From Azoarcus sp. PA01 (lineage in GTDB: Bacteria; Pseudomonadota; Gammaproteobacteria; Burkholderiales; Rhodocyclaceae), in NCBI GenBank assembly GCA_001274695.2, contig LARU01000002.1, positions 248,001 to 312,000 on the forward strand: 64,000 bases of DNA, given 5' to 3'. This document shows positions 25,948 to 35,344 of this stretch, one piece after another. Made by a program: the position numbers and the translations under genes. The first letter of the stretch is position 1, and the number at the start of each line of letters is the position of its first letter. Below the pieces are notes generated by a model, which saw only the letters and a list, made by a program, of their open reading frames with translations, ran no database searches and was not told the DNA's origin.

Positions 25948-27126
25948 GTGCGACGCCTGATCCTTGCCCTCTTGTGCCTGCTCGCGCTGTCGGTCCACGC
26001 CGCGCCGCCGCTGCGGATCGGCGTGTCCGGCCCTTTCACGGGCGGCTCGAGCCCGATGGGCATCTCGATGCGCGAGGGGATCCGCATCGCCGCGGCCGAA
26101 ATCAACGCCGGCGGCGGCGTCCTCGGCCGACCGATCGAACTCGTCGAACGCGACGACGAGGCGCGCAACGAACGCGGCGCCCAGGTCGTCCAGGAACTCG
26201 TCGAGAAGGAGCACGTCGTCGCCGGCCTCGGCATCGTCAACACCGGCGTCGCGCTCGCGAGCCAGCGCGCGTACCAGCATGCGCGCATTCCGGTGATCAC
26301 GTCGGTGGCGACCGGCTCGGTCATCACGAAGCAGTTCGTGCCGCCGCAATATCCGGACAATTTCGTCTTCCGCATCTCGGCGAACGATACGCTGCAGGCG
26401 GCGATGATCGTCATGGAGGCGATCGACCGGCGCGGCCTGAAGCGGGTGTCGATTTTTCACGATGCGACCAACTACGGGCAGCTCGGCCGCGAGGACCTCG
26501 AGCGCGCGCTCGCCGCACGCGGCGTCCATCCGGTCACGGTCGAACGCTTCCAGATCCGCGAATCCGACATGACGACGCAGTTGCGCCGCGCGCGCGAGGC
26601 CGGCGCCGAAGCGATCCTGACCTACGGCATCGGCCCCGAACTCGCGCAGATCGCCAACGGCATGGCGCGGATGAACTGGCGGGTGCCGCTGATCGGCAGC
26701 TGGACGCTGGCGATGTCGAACTTCATCGACAACGCCGGCCCGAACGCCGAAGGCGCGCGGATGCCGCAGACTTTCATCGCCGAGCCGACGACCCCGCGGC
26801 GCCGCGCGTTCCTCGACGCGTGGAAGAAATCGAGCGGCAGCGCGCGCATCCCGGTGCCGCCGGCCGCGGCGCAGGGGTATGATTCCCTCCTATTGCTCGC
26901 CGCCGCGATCCGCCAGGCAGGCAGCACCGAAGGCGACCGGATACGCGAGGCGCTAGAAGAACTGCGCGAGAAGGTCGAGGGAGTCATCATGACTTATCGC
27001 CAGCCCTTCTCGAAGGACAACCACGAGACCATCACCAGCGTTCATGACATTTTCATGGGCGAGGTACGAGACGGCAAAGTGGTGTTCGCCTATGACGAGG
27101 ATCGGCGCAGAGCGTCAGGCAAATGA
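25948..27126 (+). CDS. periplasmic branched-chain-amino-acid-type binding protein
   Basis: 392 residues, GTG start. A signal peptide (MRRLILALLCLLALSVHA) precedes the type I periplasmic-binding fold: LRIGVSGPFTGGSSPMGISMREGIRIAAAEINAGGGVLGRPIELVERDDE, then VITSVATGSVIT and RVSIFHDATNYGQLGREDLERAL. It belongs to the LivJ/AmiC (Peripla_BP_6) superfamily that binds amino acids, amides or aromatic acids. No permease or ATPase gene is next to it: a strong terminator follows at once and the divergent neighbour is a sensor kinase. A role as ligand-presenting sensor component is inferred from this context. Confidence 0.9.
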   Translation: MRRLILALLCLLALSVHAAPPLRIGVSGPFTGGSSPMGISMREGIRIAAAEINAGGGVLGRPIELVERDDEARNERGAQVVQELVEKEHVVAGLGIVNTGVALASQRAYQHARIPVITSVATGSVITKQFVPPQYPDNFVFRISANDTLQAAMIVMEAIDRRGLKRVSIFHDATNYGQLGREDLERALAARGVHPVTVERFQIRESDMTTQLRRAREAGAEAILTYGIGPELAQIANGMARMNWRVPLIGSWTLAMSNFIDNAGPNAEGARMPQTFIAEPTTPRRRAFLDAWKKSSGSARIPVPPAAAQGYDSLLLLAAAIRQAGSTEGDRIREALEELREKVEGVIMTYRQPFSKDNHETITSVHDIFMGEVRDGKVVFAYDEDRRRASGK

Positions 27127-27154
27127 GCCGGGCGCCTCCTCTCCCGTTTTACCC

Positions 27155-27204
27155 ATCGGCCGGGGGACCTCTCCCTCCCTCCCTCTCCCCCGGCCGATTT
27201 TTTT
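27155..27204 (+). terminator. strong rho-independent terminator after the binding-protein gene
   Basis: A 13-bp perfect stem (ATCGGCCGGGGGA paired with its complement at 27186-27198) with an 18-base C/T-rich loop, followed by seven T. It ends the binding-protein transcript 30 bp past its stop. Confidence 0.9.
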
Positions 27205-27410
27205 CCGCTGCTCCGCCCCTTCCGCAATCGCGCCGTTTTGCGCGACTCCGGACATCGTCGCGACCGCTTCCGCCGGACCCTTCGCGCGGCAGGCGCGTCG
27301 CGTTTCACCGCGGAACACGTTCGCCCGGTCCGTCCCGCCGCGCGCGGCCTGTGACCTGCCTGCACGCCCCCCGCTGCAAAACCTTCGCCGTGAAATTTGC
27401 TGCGCCTTTA
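27205..27410. other. leader region upstream of the pyruvate dehydrogenase promoter
   Basis: About 200 bp without a gene. It separates the binding-protein terminator from the aceE promoter at 27411. I see no recognisable PdhR-type palindrome or other operator in it. Confidence 0.6.
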
Positions 27411-27439
27411 TTGCGCATCACGAAAACACATTTTAGAAT
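27411..27439 (+). promoter_or_regulatory. sigma-70 promoter of the aceE-aceF-lpd operon
   Basis: TTGCGC (27411-27416) and TAGAAT (27434-27439) are exactly 17 bp apart in a locally AT-rich stretch. The start near 27446 gives a leader of about 96 nt before aceE. It uses the same -35 sequence as the small-RNA promoter at 12597. Confidence 0.75.
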
Positions 27440-27541
27440 GTGAAACTTGCTGACCGGATGCAGGGTCGGCGATCCACGCTTCAGCCCCGACTGCTCCACA
27501 AGAGCGGAAACCGCAAACCTCAATCGATGAGGAGACAGAGA

Positions 27542-30217
27542 ATGGCCGCTACATCGAACGTGATCCTGCAGCCCGACCAGGACAGCCAGGAAACCCAGGA
27601 ATGGCTCGACGCGCTTGCCGGCGTCGTCGCCAACGAAGGCCCCGAACGGGCCCACTTCCTGATCGAGAAAATGATCGAGGCCGGCCGCGAGGAAGGGATC
27701 GACATCCCTTATTCCGCGACGACCCAGTACATCAACACGATCCCCGCCAGCCAGCAGCCGAAATACCCCGGCAACCCGGACATGGAGATCAAGCTGCACT
27801 CCTACATCCGGTGGAACGCGATGGCGATGGTCGTGCGCGCGAACAAGCACACCAACGTCGGCGGCCATATTGCATCGTTCGCGTCGGCGGCCGCCCTTTA
27901 TGACGTCGGTTTTTCGCACTTCTGGCGTGCGCCGACGAAGGACAACGGCGGCGACCTGATCTTCTTCCAGGGCCACTCGGTGCCGGGCGTCTATGCCCGC
28001 GCGTACATGCTCGGCCGCCTCACCGACGAACAGCTCGACGGCTATCGCCAGGAAGTCTCCGGCAAAGGCATCTCGTCGTACCCGCACCCCTGGCTGATGC
28101 CGGACTTCTGGCAGTTCCCGACGGTGTCGATGGGGCTCGGACCCTTGTGCGCGATCTACGCGGCGCGCTTCATGAAGTACCTCGACAGCCGCGGCATGGT
28201 CGAAGCGAAGGACCGCAAGGTGTGGGCTTTCGTCGGCGACGGCGAGACCGACGAAGTCGAGACGCTCGGCGCGATCGGCATGGCCGCGCGCGAGAAGCTC
28301 GACAACCTGATCTTCGTCATCAACTGCAACCTGCAGCGTCTCGACGGCCCGGTGCGCGGCAACGGCAAGATCATCCAGGAGCTCGAAGCCGAATTCCGCG
28401 GCGCCGGCTGGAACGTCATCAAGGTCATCTGGGGCACGCACTGGGATCCGCTGCTCGCGCGCGACACCAAGGGCCTCCTGAAGAAGCGCATGATGGAATG
28501 CGTCGACGGCGAGTACCAGACTTTCAAGGCGAAGAACGGCGCCTACGTGCGCGAGCATTTCTTCAACACTCCGGAACTGAAGGCGATGGTCGCCGACTGG
28601 ACCGACGACGAGATCTGGCGCCTAAACCGCGGCGGCCATGACCTGTTCAAGATCTTCTCCGCGTACAAGGCAGCGGTCGAGCACAAGGGCCAGCCGACGC
28701 TGATCCTCGCGAAGACGATCAAGGGCTTCGGCATGGGCCAGGCCGGCGAGGCGATGAACATCTCGCACCAGCAGAAGAAGCTCGACACCGACGCGGTGCG
28801 CCGCTTCCGCGACCGTTTCGAGCTGCCGGTGCCCGACGACCAGATCGCGGAGGTGCCGTACCTCAAGTTCGCCGACGATTCGCCCGAGCAGAAATACTTG
28901 CTCGAACGGCGCATGGCGCTCGGCGGCTTCCTGCCGGCTCGCCGCCGCCAGGCCGAAACGCTGCCGGTGCCGCCACTCGCCACTTTCGCCGCGCTGCTGA
29001 AATCCTCCGGCGAAGGCCGCGAGCTCTCCACGACGATGGCCGTGGTGCGCATCATGAACACGCTGATGAAGGACAAGCAGATCGGCCGCCATGTCGTGCC
29101 GATCGTCCCCGACGAATCGCGCACTTTCGGCATGGAAGGCATGTTCCGCCAGTACGGCATCTGGAACCAGGAAGGCCAGAACTACGTTCCGGAAGACCAT
29201 GACCAGCTGATGTTCTACAAGGAATCGAAGACCGGCCAGGTGCTGCAGGAAGGCATCAACGAAGCCGGCGCGATGGCCGACTGGATGGCCGCGGGCACCG
29301 CATATTCGGTGCATGGCGTGCAGATGATTCCGTTCTACATCTTCTATTCGATGTTCGGCCTGCAGCGCACGATGGACCTGTGCTGGGCCGCAGGCGACCA
29401 GCGCACGCGCGGCTTCCTGATCGGCGGCACATCAGGCCGCACGACGCTCAACGGCGAAGGCCTGCAGCACGAGGACGGCCACAGCCTGCTGCTCGCGAAC
29501 ATGATCCCGAACTGCGTCAGCTACGACCCGACTTTCCAGTACGAAGTCGCCGTCGTCGTGCAGGACGGCATGCGCCGGATGTTCGCCGAACAGCAGGACG
29601 TGTATTACTACGTCACCGTGCTGAACGAGAACTACGAGCATCCCGAGATGCCCGCCGGCGCCGAAGCCGACATCATCAAGGGCATGTATGCGTTCCGCAA
29701 GGGCGGCGAGTCGGCAAACAAGCTGCGCGTGCAGCTGCTCGGTTCGGGGGCGATCTTCCGCGAAGTCATCGCCGCCGCCGACCTGCTGAAGAACGACTGG
29801 GGCGTCGAGTCCGACCTGTGGGGCTGCCCGAGCTTCAACGAGCTCGTCCGCGACGGCCAGGACGTCGAGCGCTTCAACATGCTGCATCCGCTCGATGCGC
29901 CGCGCACGAGCCACGTCGAGAAGTGCCTCAAGGACACGAGCGGCCCGGTTGTTGCCGCAACCGACTACATCAAGATGTTCGCCGAGCAGATCCGCCCGTT
30001 CATCAAGCGCACCTACGTCACGCTCGGCACTGACGGTTTCGGCCGCTCCGACACGCGCGAGAAGCTGCGCCACTTCTTCGAAGTCGATCGCCGCTGGATT
30101 GCGGTTGCCGCGCTGAAGGCGCTCGCCGACGACGGCCTGATCGAGCGCGACAAGGTCGCCGCCGCGCTGCTGAAGTACCAGCTCGATCCGAACAAGCCGA
30201 ACCCGATGACCGTCTGA
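27542..30217 (+). CDS. aceE: pyruvate dehydrogenase E1 component, homodimeric type
   Basis: 891 residues, the usual length for AceE. The ATG at 27542 has GAGGAGA upstream. Family landmarks include HLYRWNAMAMV-like region SYIRWNAMAMVVRANKH, GGHIASFASAA, FFQGHSVPGVYARAYMLGRL, the TPP-binding GDGETDEVET with the following NCNLQRLDGPVRGN, and EGINEAGAMADWMAAGTAYS. It decarboxylates pyruvate and passes the acetyl group to the lipoyl domains of AceF. It is the first gene of a three-gene operon with spacings of 21 and 12 bp. Confidence 0.98.
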   Translation: MAATSNVILQPDQDSQETQEWLDALAGVVANEGPERAHFLIEKMIEAGREEGIDIPYSATTQYINTIPASQQPKYPGNPDMEIKLHSYIRWNAMAMVVRANKHTNVGGHIASFASAAALYDVGFSHFWRAPTKDNGGDLIFFQGHSVPGVYARAYMLGRLTDEQLDGYRQEVSGKGISSYPHPWLMPDFWQFPTVSMGLGPLCAIYAARFMKYLDSRGMVEAKDRKVWAFVGDGETDEVETLGAIGMAAREKLDNLIFVINCNLQRLDGPVRGNGKIIQELEAEFRGAGWNVIKVIWGTHWDPLLARDTKGLLKKRMMECVDGEYQTFKAKNGAYVREHFFNTPELKAMVADWTDDEIWRLNRGGHDLFKIFSAYKAAVEHKGQPTLILAKTIKGFGMGQAGEAMNISHQQKKLDTDAVRRFRDRFELPVPDDQIAEVPYLKFADDSPEQKYLLERRMALGGFLPARRRQAETLPVPPLATFAALLKSSGEGRELSTTMAVVRIMNTLMKDKQIGRHVVPIVPDESRTFGMEGMFRQYGIWNQEGQNYVPEDHDQLMFYKESKTGQVLQEGINEAGAMADWMAAGTAYSVHGVQMIPFYIFYSMFGLQRTMDLCWAAGDQRTRGFLIGGTSGRTTLNGEGLQHEDGHSLLLANMIPNCVSYDPTFQYEVAVVVQDGMRRMFAEQQDVYYYVTVLNENYEHPEMPAGAEADIIKGMYAFRKGGESANKLRVQLLGSGAIFREVIAAADLLKNDWGVESDLWGCPSFNELVRDGQDVERFNMLHPLDAPRTSHVEKCLKDTSGPVVAATDYIKMFAEQIRPFIKRTYVTLGTDGFGRSDTREKLRHFFEVDRRWIAVAALKALADDGLIERDKVAAALLKYQLDPNKPNPMTV

Positions 30218-30238
30218 GCGCCCCAGGGAGACAACAAC

Positions 30239-32005
30239 ATGAGCGAACTCATTGAAGTGAAAGTCCCGGACATCGGCGATTACGCCGACGTGCCGGTGAT
30301 CGAGCTGTTCGTCAAGCCCGGCGACACGATCAAGCTCGAAGACCCGATCGCGACGCTCGAATCGGACAAGGCGACGATGGACGTGCCGTCGACCGCCGCC
30401 GGCGTCGTGCGCGAAGTGCTGGTGCAGGTCGGCGACCGCGTTGCCGAAGGCAAGGTGCTGATCAAGGTCGAGGCAGCCGGCACCGAAACCGCTGCGGCAC
30501 CGGAAGCCGCCAGCAACGCGGCGGCACAGGCGACGCCCGCGAACGCCGGCGCCGCGCTGGAACAATCGAAAGCCTCCGCGCCGGCCGGTGCCGCTGCGCC
30601 CGCCCCCGCCCCGCCGCCTGCCCCTGCTCCCGCACCTGCCGCGACCGGCCGCAGCACCGAAGTGAGAGTCCCGGACATCGGTGACTTCTCGGACGTTCCG
30701 GTGATCGAGCTGTTCGTCAAGGTCGGCGACACGATCAAGCTCGAGGACTCGATCGCGACGCTCGAATCGGACAAGGCGACGATGGACGTGCCGTCGTCGG
30801 CCGCCGGCGTCGTCAGGGAAGTGAAAGTAAAGGTCGGCGACCGGGTGTCCGAAGGCACCGTGCTGATCGTCGTCGACAGCGCGGCGGGTGCGGCTGCTGC
30901 TCCGGGTGCCGCTGCAACGCCCGCTCCCGCCGCGGCACCCGCCGCCGCCCGCATCGCAGCTGCCGATGCGACGCCGGCCGATGCGCCCGAGGCGTTCGAG
31001 CAGTCGAAGCTGTCCGCTCCTGCGCTGGCGCAGGCCGGCGCCCCGTCCGCGGTGGCCTTGGGCGGCAAAGTGCATGCGAGCCCGTCGGTACGCGCCTACG
31101 CTCGCGAACTCGGCGTCGATCTCGCGCAGGTGCGCGCGAGCGGCCCGAAAGGGCGCATCGTCCGCGAAGACATCACCGCGTTCGTCAAAGGCGCGATGCA
31201 GTCGGGCATCGTGCCGGGCAAGGCCGCAGCGGCCGGCGCGGGCGTGAGCCTCGGCGGCGGGCTGGATCTCTTGCCGTGGCCGAAAGTCGATTTCTCGAAG
31301 TTCGGCGAGATCGAATCGCAGCCGCTGTCGCGGATCAAGAAGATCTCCGGCCAGAACCTCGCCCGCAACTGGGTCATGGTCCCGGCAGTGACCTACCACG
31401 AGGACGCCGACATCACCGACCTCGAGGCTTTCCGCGTCGCGATCAACAAGGAGAACGAGAAGTCCGGCAAGAAGCTGACGATGCTCGCGTTCATCATCAA
31501 GGCATCGGTGCGCGCATTGCAGCAGTTCCCCGAGTTCAACACCTCGCTCGACGCGAGCGGGGGTGAACTGACCCTCGTCTACAAGAAGTACTTCAACATC
31601 GCGTTCGCCGCCGACACGCCGAACGGGCTCGTCGTGCCGGTGATCAAGAACGCCGACAGGAAAAGCGTGTTCGAGATCGCCGCGGAATCGGGCGAGCTCG
31701 CGAAGAAGGCGCGCGACGGCAAGCTGGGGCCTGCCGACATGTCCGGCGCGTGCTTCACGATCTCGTCGCTCGGCGGCATCGGCGGCACGTACTTCGCGCC
31801 GATCGTCAATGCGCCCGAAGTCGCGATCCTCGGCGTCAACAAGTCGGTCATGAAGCCGGTGTGGGACGGCAAGGAGTTCGTGCCGCGCCTCACCTTGCCG
31901 ATGTCGCTGACCGCCGACCATCGCGTCATCGACGGCGCGCTCGCGACGCGCTTCAACGTCTATCTAGCGCAACTCTTGTCCGACTTCCGTCGGGTCATGC
32001 TGTAA
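30239..32005 (+). CDS. aceF: dihydrolipoamide acetyltransferase, two lipoyl domains
   Basis: 588 residues. Two lipoyl domains carry the lipoylated Lys in ESDKATMDVPS at about K44 and K179, joined and followed by Ala/Pro-rich swinging linkers. A peripheral-subunit-binding domain (SPSVRAYARELGVDLAQVRASGPKGRIVREDI, about 280-315) and the catalytic acetyltransferase domain follow, with the active-site HRVIDGA near the C-terminus. AceF is the core of the pyruvate dehydrogenase complex. ATG with AGGGAG upstream. Two rather than three N-terminal lipoyl domains, with another on the E3 subunit encoded next. Confidence 0.98.
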   Translation: MSELIEVKVPDIGDYADVPVIELFVKPGDTIKLEDPIATLESDKATMDVPSTAAGVVREVLVQVGDRVAEGKVLIKVEAAGTETAAAPEAASNAAAQATPANAGAALEQSKASAPAGAAAPAPAPPPAPAPAPAATGRSTEVRVPDIGDFSDVPVIELFVKVGDTIKLEDSIATLESDKATMDVPSSAAGVVREVKVKVGDRVSEGTVLIVVDSAAGAAAAPGAAATPAPAAAPAAARIAAADATPADAPEAFEQSKLSAPALAQAGAPSAVALGGKVHASPSVRAYARELGVDLAQVRASGPKGRIVREDITAFVKGAMQSGIVPGKAAAAGAGVSLGGGLDLLPWPKVDFSKFGEIESQPLSRIKKISGQNLARNWVMVPAVTYHEDADITDLEAFRVAINKENEKSGKKLTMLAFIIKASVRALQQFPEFNTSLDASGGELTLVYKKYFNIAFAADTPNGLVVPVIKNADRKSVFEIAAESGELAKKARDGKLGPADMSGACFTISSLGGIGGTYFAPIVNAPEVAILGVNKSVMKPVWDGKEFVPRLTLPMSLTADHRVIDGALATRFNVYLAQLLSDFRRVML

Positions 32006-32017
32006 GGAGGCCGCGAC

Positions 32018-33844
32018 ATGAGCCAGATCGTTGAAGTGAAAGTCCCCGACATCGGCGATTTCTCCGACGTGCCGGTCATCGAGCTGTTCGTCAAGGCCGG
32101 CGACCGCATCAAGGTCGACGAGTCGATCTGCACGCTCGAGTCCGACAAGGCGACGATGGACGTGCCGTCGTCGGCCGAGGGCGTCGTCCGTGAAGTGCTC
32201 GTCAAAGTCGGCGACCGCGTCGGCGAAGGCGCCGTGTTGCTGCAGGTCGAGGCCGAAGGCGCCGGCGCGGCGCCGGCCGGTGCGGGCGACGCGAAGGTCG
32301 CGCCGGTTTCGGCCGCGGCTCCGGCAGCACCGGCCGCTGCCGCACCGACCGCGGCAAAGCATGGCGGCGGCGCGGACATCGAGTGCGACCTGCTCGTGCT
32401 CGGCGCCGGCCCCGGCGGCTACTCGGCAGCGTTCCGCGCGGCCGACCTCGGCCTGAAGACGGTGATTGTCGAGCGCTATGCGACGCTCGGCGGCGTGTGC
32501 CTGAACGTCGGCTGCATCCCGTCGAAAGCGCTGCTGCACGTCGCCCAGGTCATCGACGAAGCCGAGCACATGTCGGCCGCCGGCATCAAGTTCGCGAAGC
32601 CGGAAGTCGATATCGACGCGCTGCGCGCGCACAAGGACAATGTCGTCGGCAAGCTCACGGCGGGGCTCGCCAGCATGGCGAAAGGCCGCAAGGTCGAAGT
32701 CGTGCGCGGCTACGGCCAGTTCCTCGACCCGAACCACGTCGAAGTCGAACTGACGACCGGCAGTGGCCAAGACAAGAGCGGCGAGAAGAAGGTCGTGAAA
32801 TTCCGCCAGTGCATCATCGCGGCCGGATCGTCGGCGGTGCATCTGCCGTTCATCCCGCAGGACCCGCGGATCGTCGATTCGACGGGCGCGCTCGAGCTTC
32901 GCTTCGTCCCGAAGAACATGCTCGTCATCGGCGGCGGGATCATCGGCCTCGAGATGGCCACGGTGTATTCGACGCTCGGCACGCGCGTCGATGTCGTCGA
33001 GATGCTCGACCGGCTGATGCAGGGCCCGGACGCGGACGCGGTCAAGGTGTGGGAGAAGCAGAACGCCCGGCGTTTCGACAACGTCATGCTCAAGACCAAG
33101 ACGGTCGCGGTCGAGGCGAAGGACGACGGCCTGTGGGTCACGTTCGAAGGTGCCGAAGGTGGCAAAAGCGCCCCGCAAGAGCCGCAGCGCTACGACATGA
33201 TCCTGCAGGCGGCTGGTCGCAGCCCGAACGGCAAGAAGATCGGCGCCGACAAGGCGGGCGTCGTCGTCACCGACCGCGGCTTCATCGAAGTCGATGCGCA
33301 GCTGCGCACGAACGTGCCGCACATCTACGCGATCGGCGACGTCAATGGCAACCCGATGCTCGCGCACAAGGCGGTACATGAGGCGCATGTTGCCGCCGAA
33401 GTCGCCGCCGGGCAGCAGCTCGGCTCGACCGAGCTCTCACGCGCGGCGTTCGACGCGACCGTGATCCCGAGCGTCGCCTACACGCACCCCGAAGTCGCGT
33501 GGGTCGGCTACACCGAAGAGCAGGCGAAGAAGGAAGGGCGGAAGGTCGAGACCGCGAAGTTCCCGTGGGCCGCTTCGGGTCGCGCGATCGCGAACGGCGC
33601 CGACTACGGCTTCACGAAGCTGATTTTCGATGCCGAGACGCATCGCGTGATCGGCGGCGCGATCGTCGGCCCGTCGGCCGGCGACATGATCGGCGAAGTG
33701 TGCCTCGCGATCGAGATGGGCGCGGACGCGGTCGACATCGGCAGGACGATCCACCCGCACCCGACTTTGGGCGAAACCATTGGTCTTGCCGGCGAAGTCG
33801 CGCACGGCAGCTGCACCGACATTCCGCCGATGCGCAAAAAGTAG
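32018..33844 (+). CDS. lpdA: dihydrolipoyl dehydrogenase with N-terminal lipoyl domain
   Basis: 608 residues, longer than the usual ~470 because of an N-terminal lipoyl domain (Lys44 in ESDKATMDVPS) and an Ala-rich linker to about residue 120. The flavoprotein part has the FAD motif VLGAGPGGYSAAFRAADLG, the redox disulfide in GGVCLNVGCIPSKALL, the NAD site VIGGGIIGLEMATVYSTLG and the C-terminal HPHPTLGET with the catalytic His-Glu pair. Lipoylated E3 is known in betaproteobacteria such as Ralstonia and in Neisseria. It reoxidises dihydrolipoamide of the complex. Start ATG has AAGGAGG upstream. Confidence 0.98.
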   Translation: MSQIVEVKVPDIGDFSDVPVIELFVKAGDRIKVDESICTLESDKATMDVPSSAEGVVREVLVKVGDRVGEGAVLLQVEAEGAGAAPAGAGDAKVAPVSAAAPAAPAAAAPTAAKHGGGADIECDLLVLGAGPGGYSAAFRAADLGLKTVIVERYATLGGVCLNVGCIPSKALLHVAQVIDEAEHMSAAGIKFAKPEVDIDALRAHKDNVVGKLTAGLASMAKGRKVEVVRGYGQFLDPNHVEVELTTGSGQDKSGEKKVVKFRQCIIAAGSSAVHLPFIPQDPRIVDSTGALELRFVPKNMLVIGGGIIGLEMATVYSTLGTRVDVVEMLDRLMQGPDADAVKVWEKQNARRFDNVMLKTKTVAVEAKDDGLWVTFEGAEGGKSAPQEPQRYDMILQAAGRSPNGKKIGADKAGVVVTDRGFIEVDAQLRTNVPHIYAIGDVNGNPMLAHKAVHEAHVAAEVAAGQQLGSTELSRAAFDATVIPSVAYTHPEVAWVGYTEEQAKKEGRKVETAKFPWAASGRAIANGADYGFTKLIFDAETHRVIGGAIVGPSAGDMIGEVCLAIEMGADAVDIGRTIHPHPTLGETIGLAGEVAHGSCTDIPPMRKK

Positions 33845-33870
33845 GCTCGACCGCTTCAACGGCAAGCACG

Positions 33871-33888
33871 GGGGCGCTGCGGCGCCCC
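33871..33888 (+). terminator. hairpin after lpdA
   Basis: GGGGCGC and GCGCCCC pair over TGCG, then TGTTTCAT. It lies 27 bp after the lpdA stop and ends the aceE-aceF-lpd transcript; the U-tract is imperfect. Confidence 0.6.
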
Positions 33889-33955
33889 TGTTTCATCCGG
33901 CCTTGACCATCGATAAAAGTCCGGAACAGTGACTGCAGCAGGCTTTTCCCGGCCT

Positions 33956-35344
33956 TCAGGCGCTCGCCGTTGCCGCTTCCGACAAGAATTGCGCCAACGT
34001 ATCGACCGCTTCCTGTCGCGCGTCGTCCGCCGGCCCCAGGCCGAAAAGTCCCGACCATTCACGATGCGCGCGCGCGCGCAGCAAGGGCTCCGGGATCGGC
34101 CCTTCGCGCCATTGCCGCAGCTGCGGGTCGACGAGCCGGATCGGCGCGATCGCCGCGTGGCCGCGGGTTTCGAGCGCGTCGATGAGACGCAGCTGGCGCA
34201 TTGCAAGGAGCCGCAGGATCGCGTCGTCGACACTGAGCTCGCGCTGCCCGCGCAGCTTCTCGACCACGCGGTCGCCGAACTGGCGCACCGCCTGCCAGCC
34301 GCCGCCGGCGAGCGCACCGAGCGCAGCCGCGGCGCCGAGCGTCAGCCCGCCGAGCATCAGGTCGATGCCGACTCCGGCGGCCGCGCCCGCCGCCGCCCCG
34401 GTGCCGAGCCGCACGCCCATCGCGCGGAAAGTCTCCGGGTTGAACAGATCACTCTCCCAGCGCCCGTCGAGCAGCGGCAGATCGGCCGCATCGACATCAT
34501 CGGAACGGAACCGGTAGAGCGCGAGCAGCGCGTCGACGCAAGCCTGTTCGCGCCGCCGCACGCGCTCGTGCAGCGCCACGACCGCGCGCTCGATCCTCTG
34601 CGCTTCGGTCGCAACGGCAACGCGCGCCGCGGCGACGTCGACCAGCAGCTCGGCAACGAGCTTCAGCGCCGCGCCATGCCGGGCATGCGCCTCGCGCTCG
34701 CGGCACGCGACGAGGCGTTCGAGCGCCGGGCGATGCGCGTCGACGAGCGTCGCGAGCTTCTCGTACAGGCGCCGCTCGCCGTCGCGCTCCGGCGCGACCG
34801 TGTCGAAGCGCACCACTGCGTGCAGACCGAGCCGCGCGAGCGCCTCGCGCCACGATGATTCGTTCGTGGCCGGATCGCGCACGAAATTCAGCACCGGCAG
34901 CAGCGGGATCGCGCAGCTGCCGAGGATCGCGAGCTCGTCACGGTGCTTCGCGAGGACCGGATCGCGTACATCGACAACGTAGAATGCCGCGTCGCTCGCG
35001 AGCGTCTGGCGCAGCACTTTCGCCTCCTGCTCGAAGCGATGGCCGGCAACCGGGGTCGCGAGGAAGCGCTCGATCCGTGCCGTGTCGTCGAGCCGCTCGT
35101 CGCCGCGGGCCTCGATCGCCTCCAGCCGCTCGAGCAGCGCGATCGGATCTTCGAGCCCGGGCGTGTCGTACAGCTCGACGAGCACTTCGCCGTCGGCGAG
35201 CAGGCGAGCGCCTTCGACGTGACGCGTCGTGCTCGGCCGGCTCGACACTTCGCCGAAACCGGTGTCGCGCGTCAGCGTGCGCATCAGCGACGTTTTGCCC
35301 GTGTTGGTGTGGCCGACGACGGCGATGCGCAGCGGTCTAGTCAT
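33956..35344 (-). CDS. GTPase with DUF3482 domain
   Basis: 462 residues. The G domain starts at the N-terminus: P-loop GHTNTGKT (11-18), a Thr-rich switch I (SSRPSTTRHVEG), DTPGLED for G3, and a G4-like NFVRD rather than NKxD, so nucleotide specificity may differ. After residue ~290 a Gly/Ala-rich amphipathic or membrane segment (MGVRLGTGAAAGAAAGVGIDLMLGGLTLGAAAALGALAGGGW) resembles the membrane-inserting region of dynamin-like and Era-like GTPases, then a helical tail. It overlaps by 8 bp the end of a multi-helix DUF2868 gene. The pair is conserved in betaproteobacteria; function is unknown, with membrane remodelling or transport control a guess. Confidence 0.88.
   Translation of the reverse strand: MTRPLRIAVVGHTNTGKTSLMRTLTRDTGFGEVSSRPSTTRHVEGARLLADGEVLVELYDTPGLEDPIALLERLEAIEARGDERLDDTARIERFLATPVAGHRFEQEAKVLRQTLASDAAFYVVDVRDPVLAKHRDELAILGSCAIPLLPVLNFVRDPATNESSWREALARLGLHAVVRFDTVAPERDGERRLYEKLATLVDAHRPALERLVACREREAHARHGAALKLVAELLVDVAAARVAVATEAQRIERAVVALHERVRRREQACVDALLALYRFRSDDVDAADLPLLDGRWESDLFNPETFRAMGVRLGTGAAAGAAAGVGIDLMLGGLTLGAAAALGALAGGGWQAVRQFGDRVVEKLRGQRELSVDDAILRLLAMRQLRLIDALETRGHAAIAPIRLVDPQLRQWREGPIPEPLLRARAHREWSGLFGLGPADDARQEAVDTLAQFLSEAATASA

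Noticed and set aside
27155..27204. The C/T-rich hairpin loop as a riboswitch or attenuator of aceE
   Set aside because: It lies upstream of the aceE promoter and directly behind the binding-protein stop, so it is a plain terminator.
29432..31921. An 829-codon minus-strand open frame opposite aceE and aceF
   Set aside because: No motif and repetitive Gly/Arg composition that mirrors the Ala/Pro linkers of AceF.
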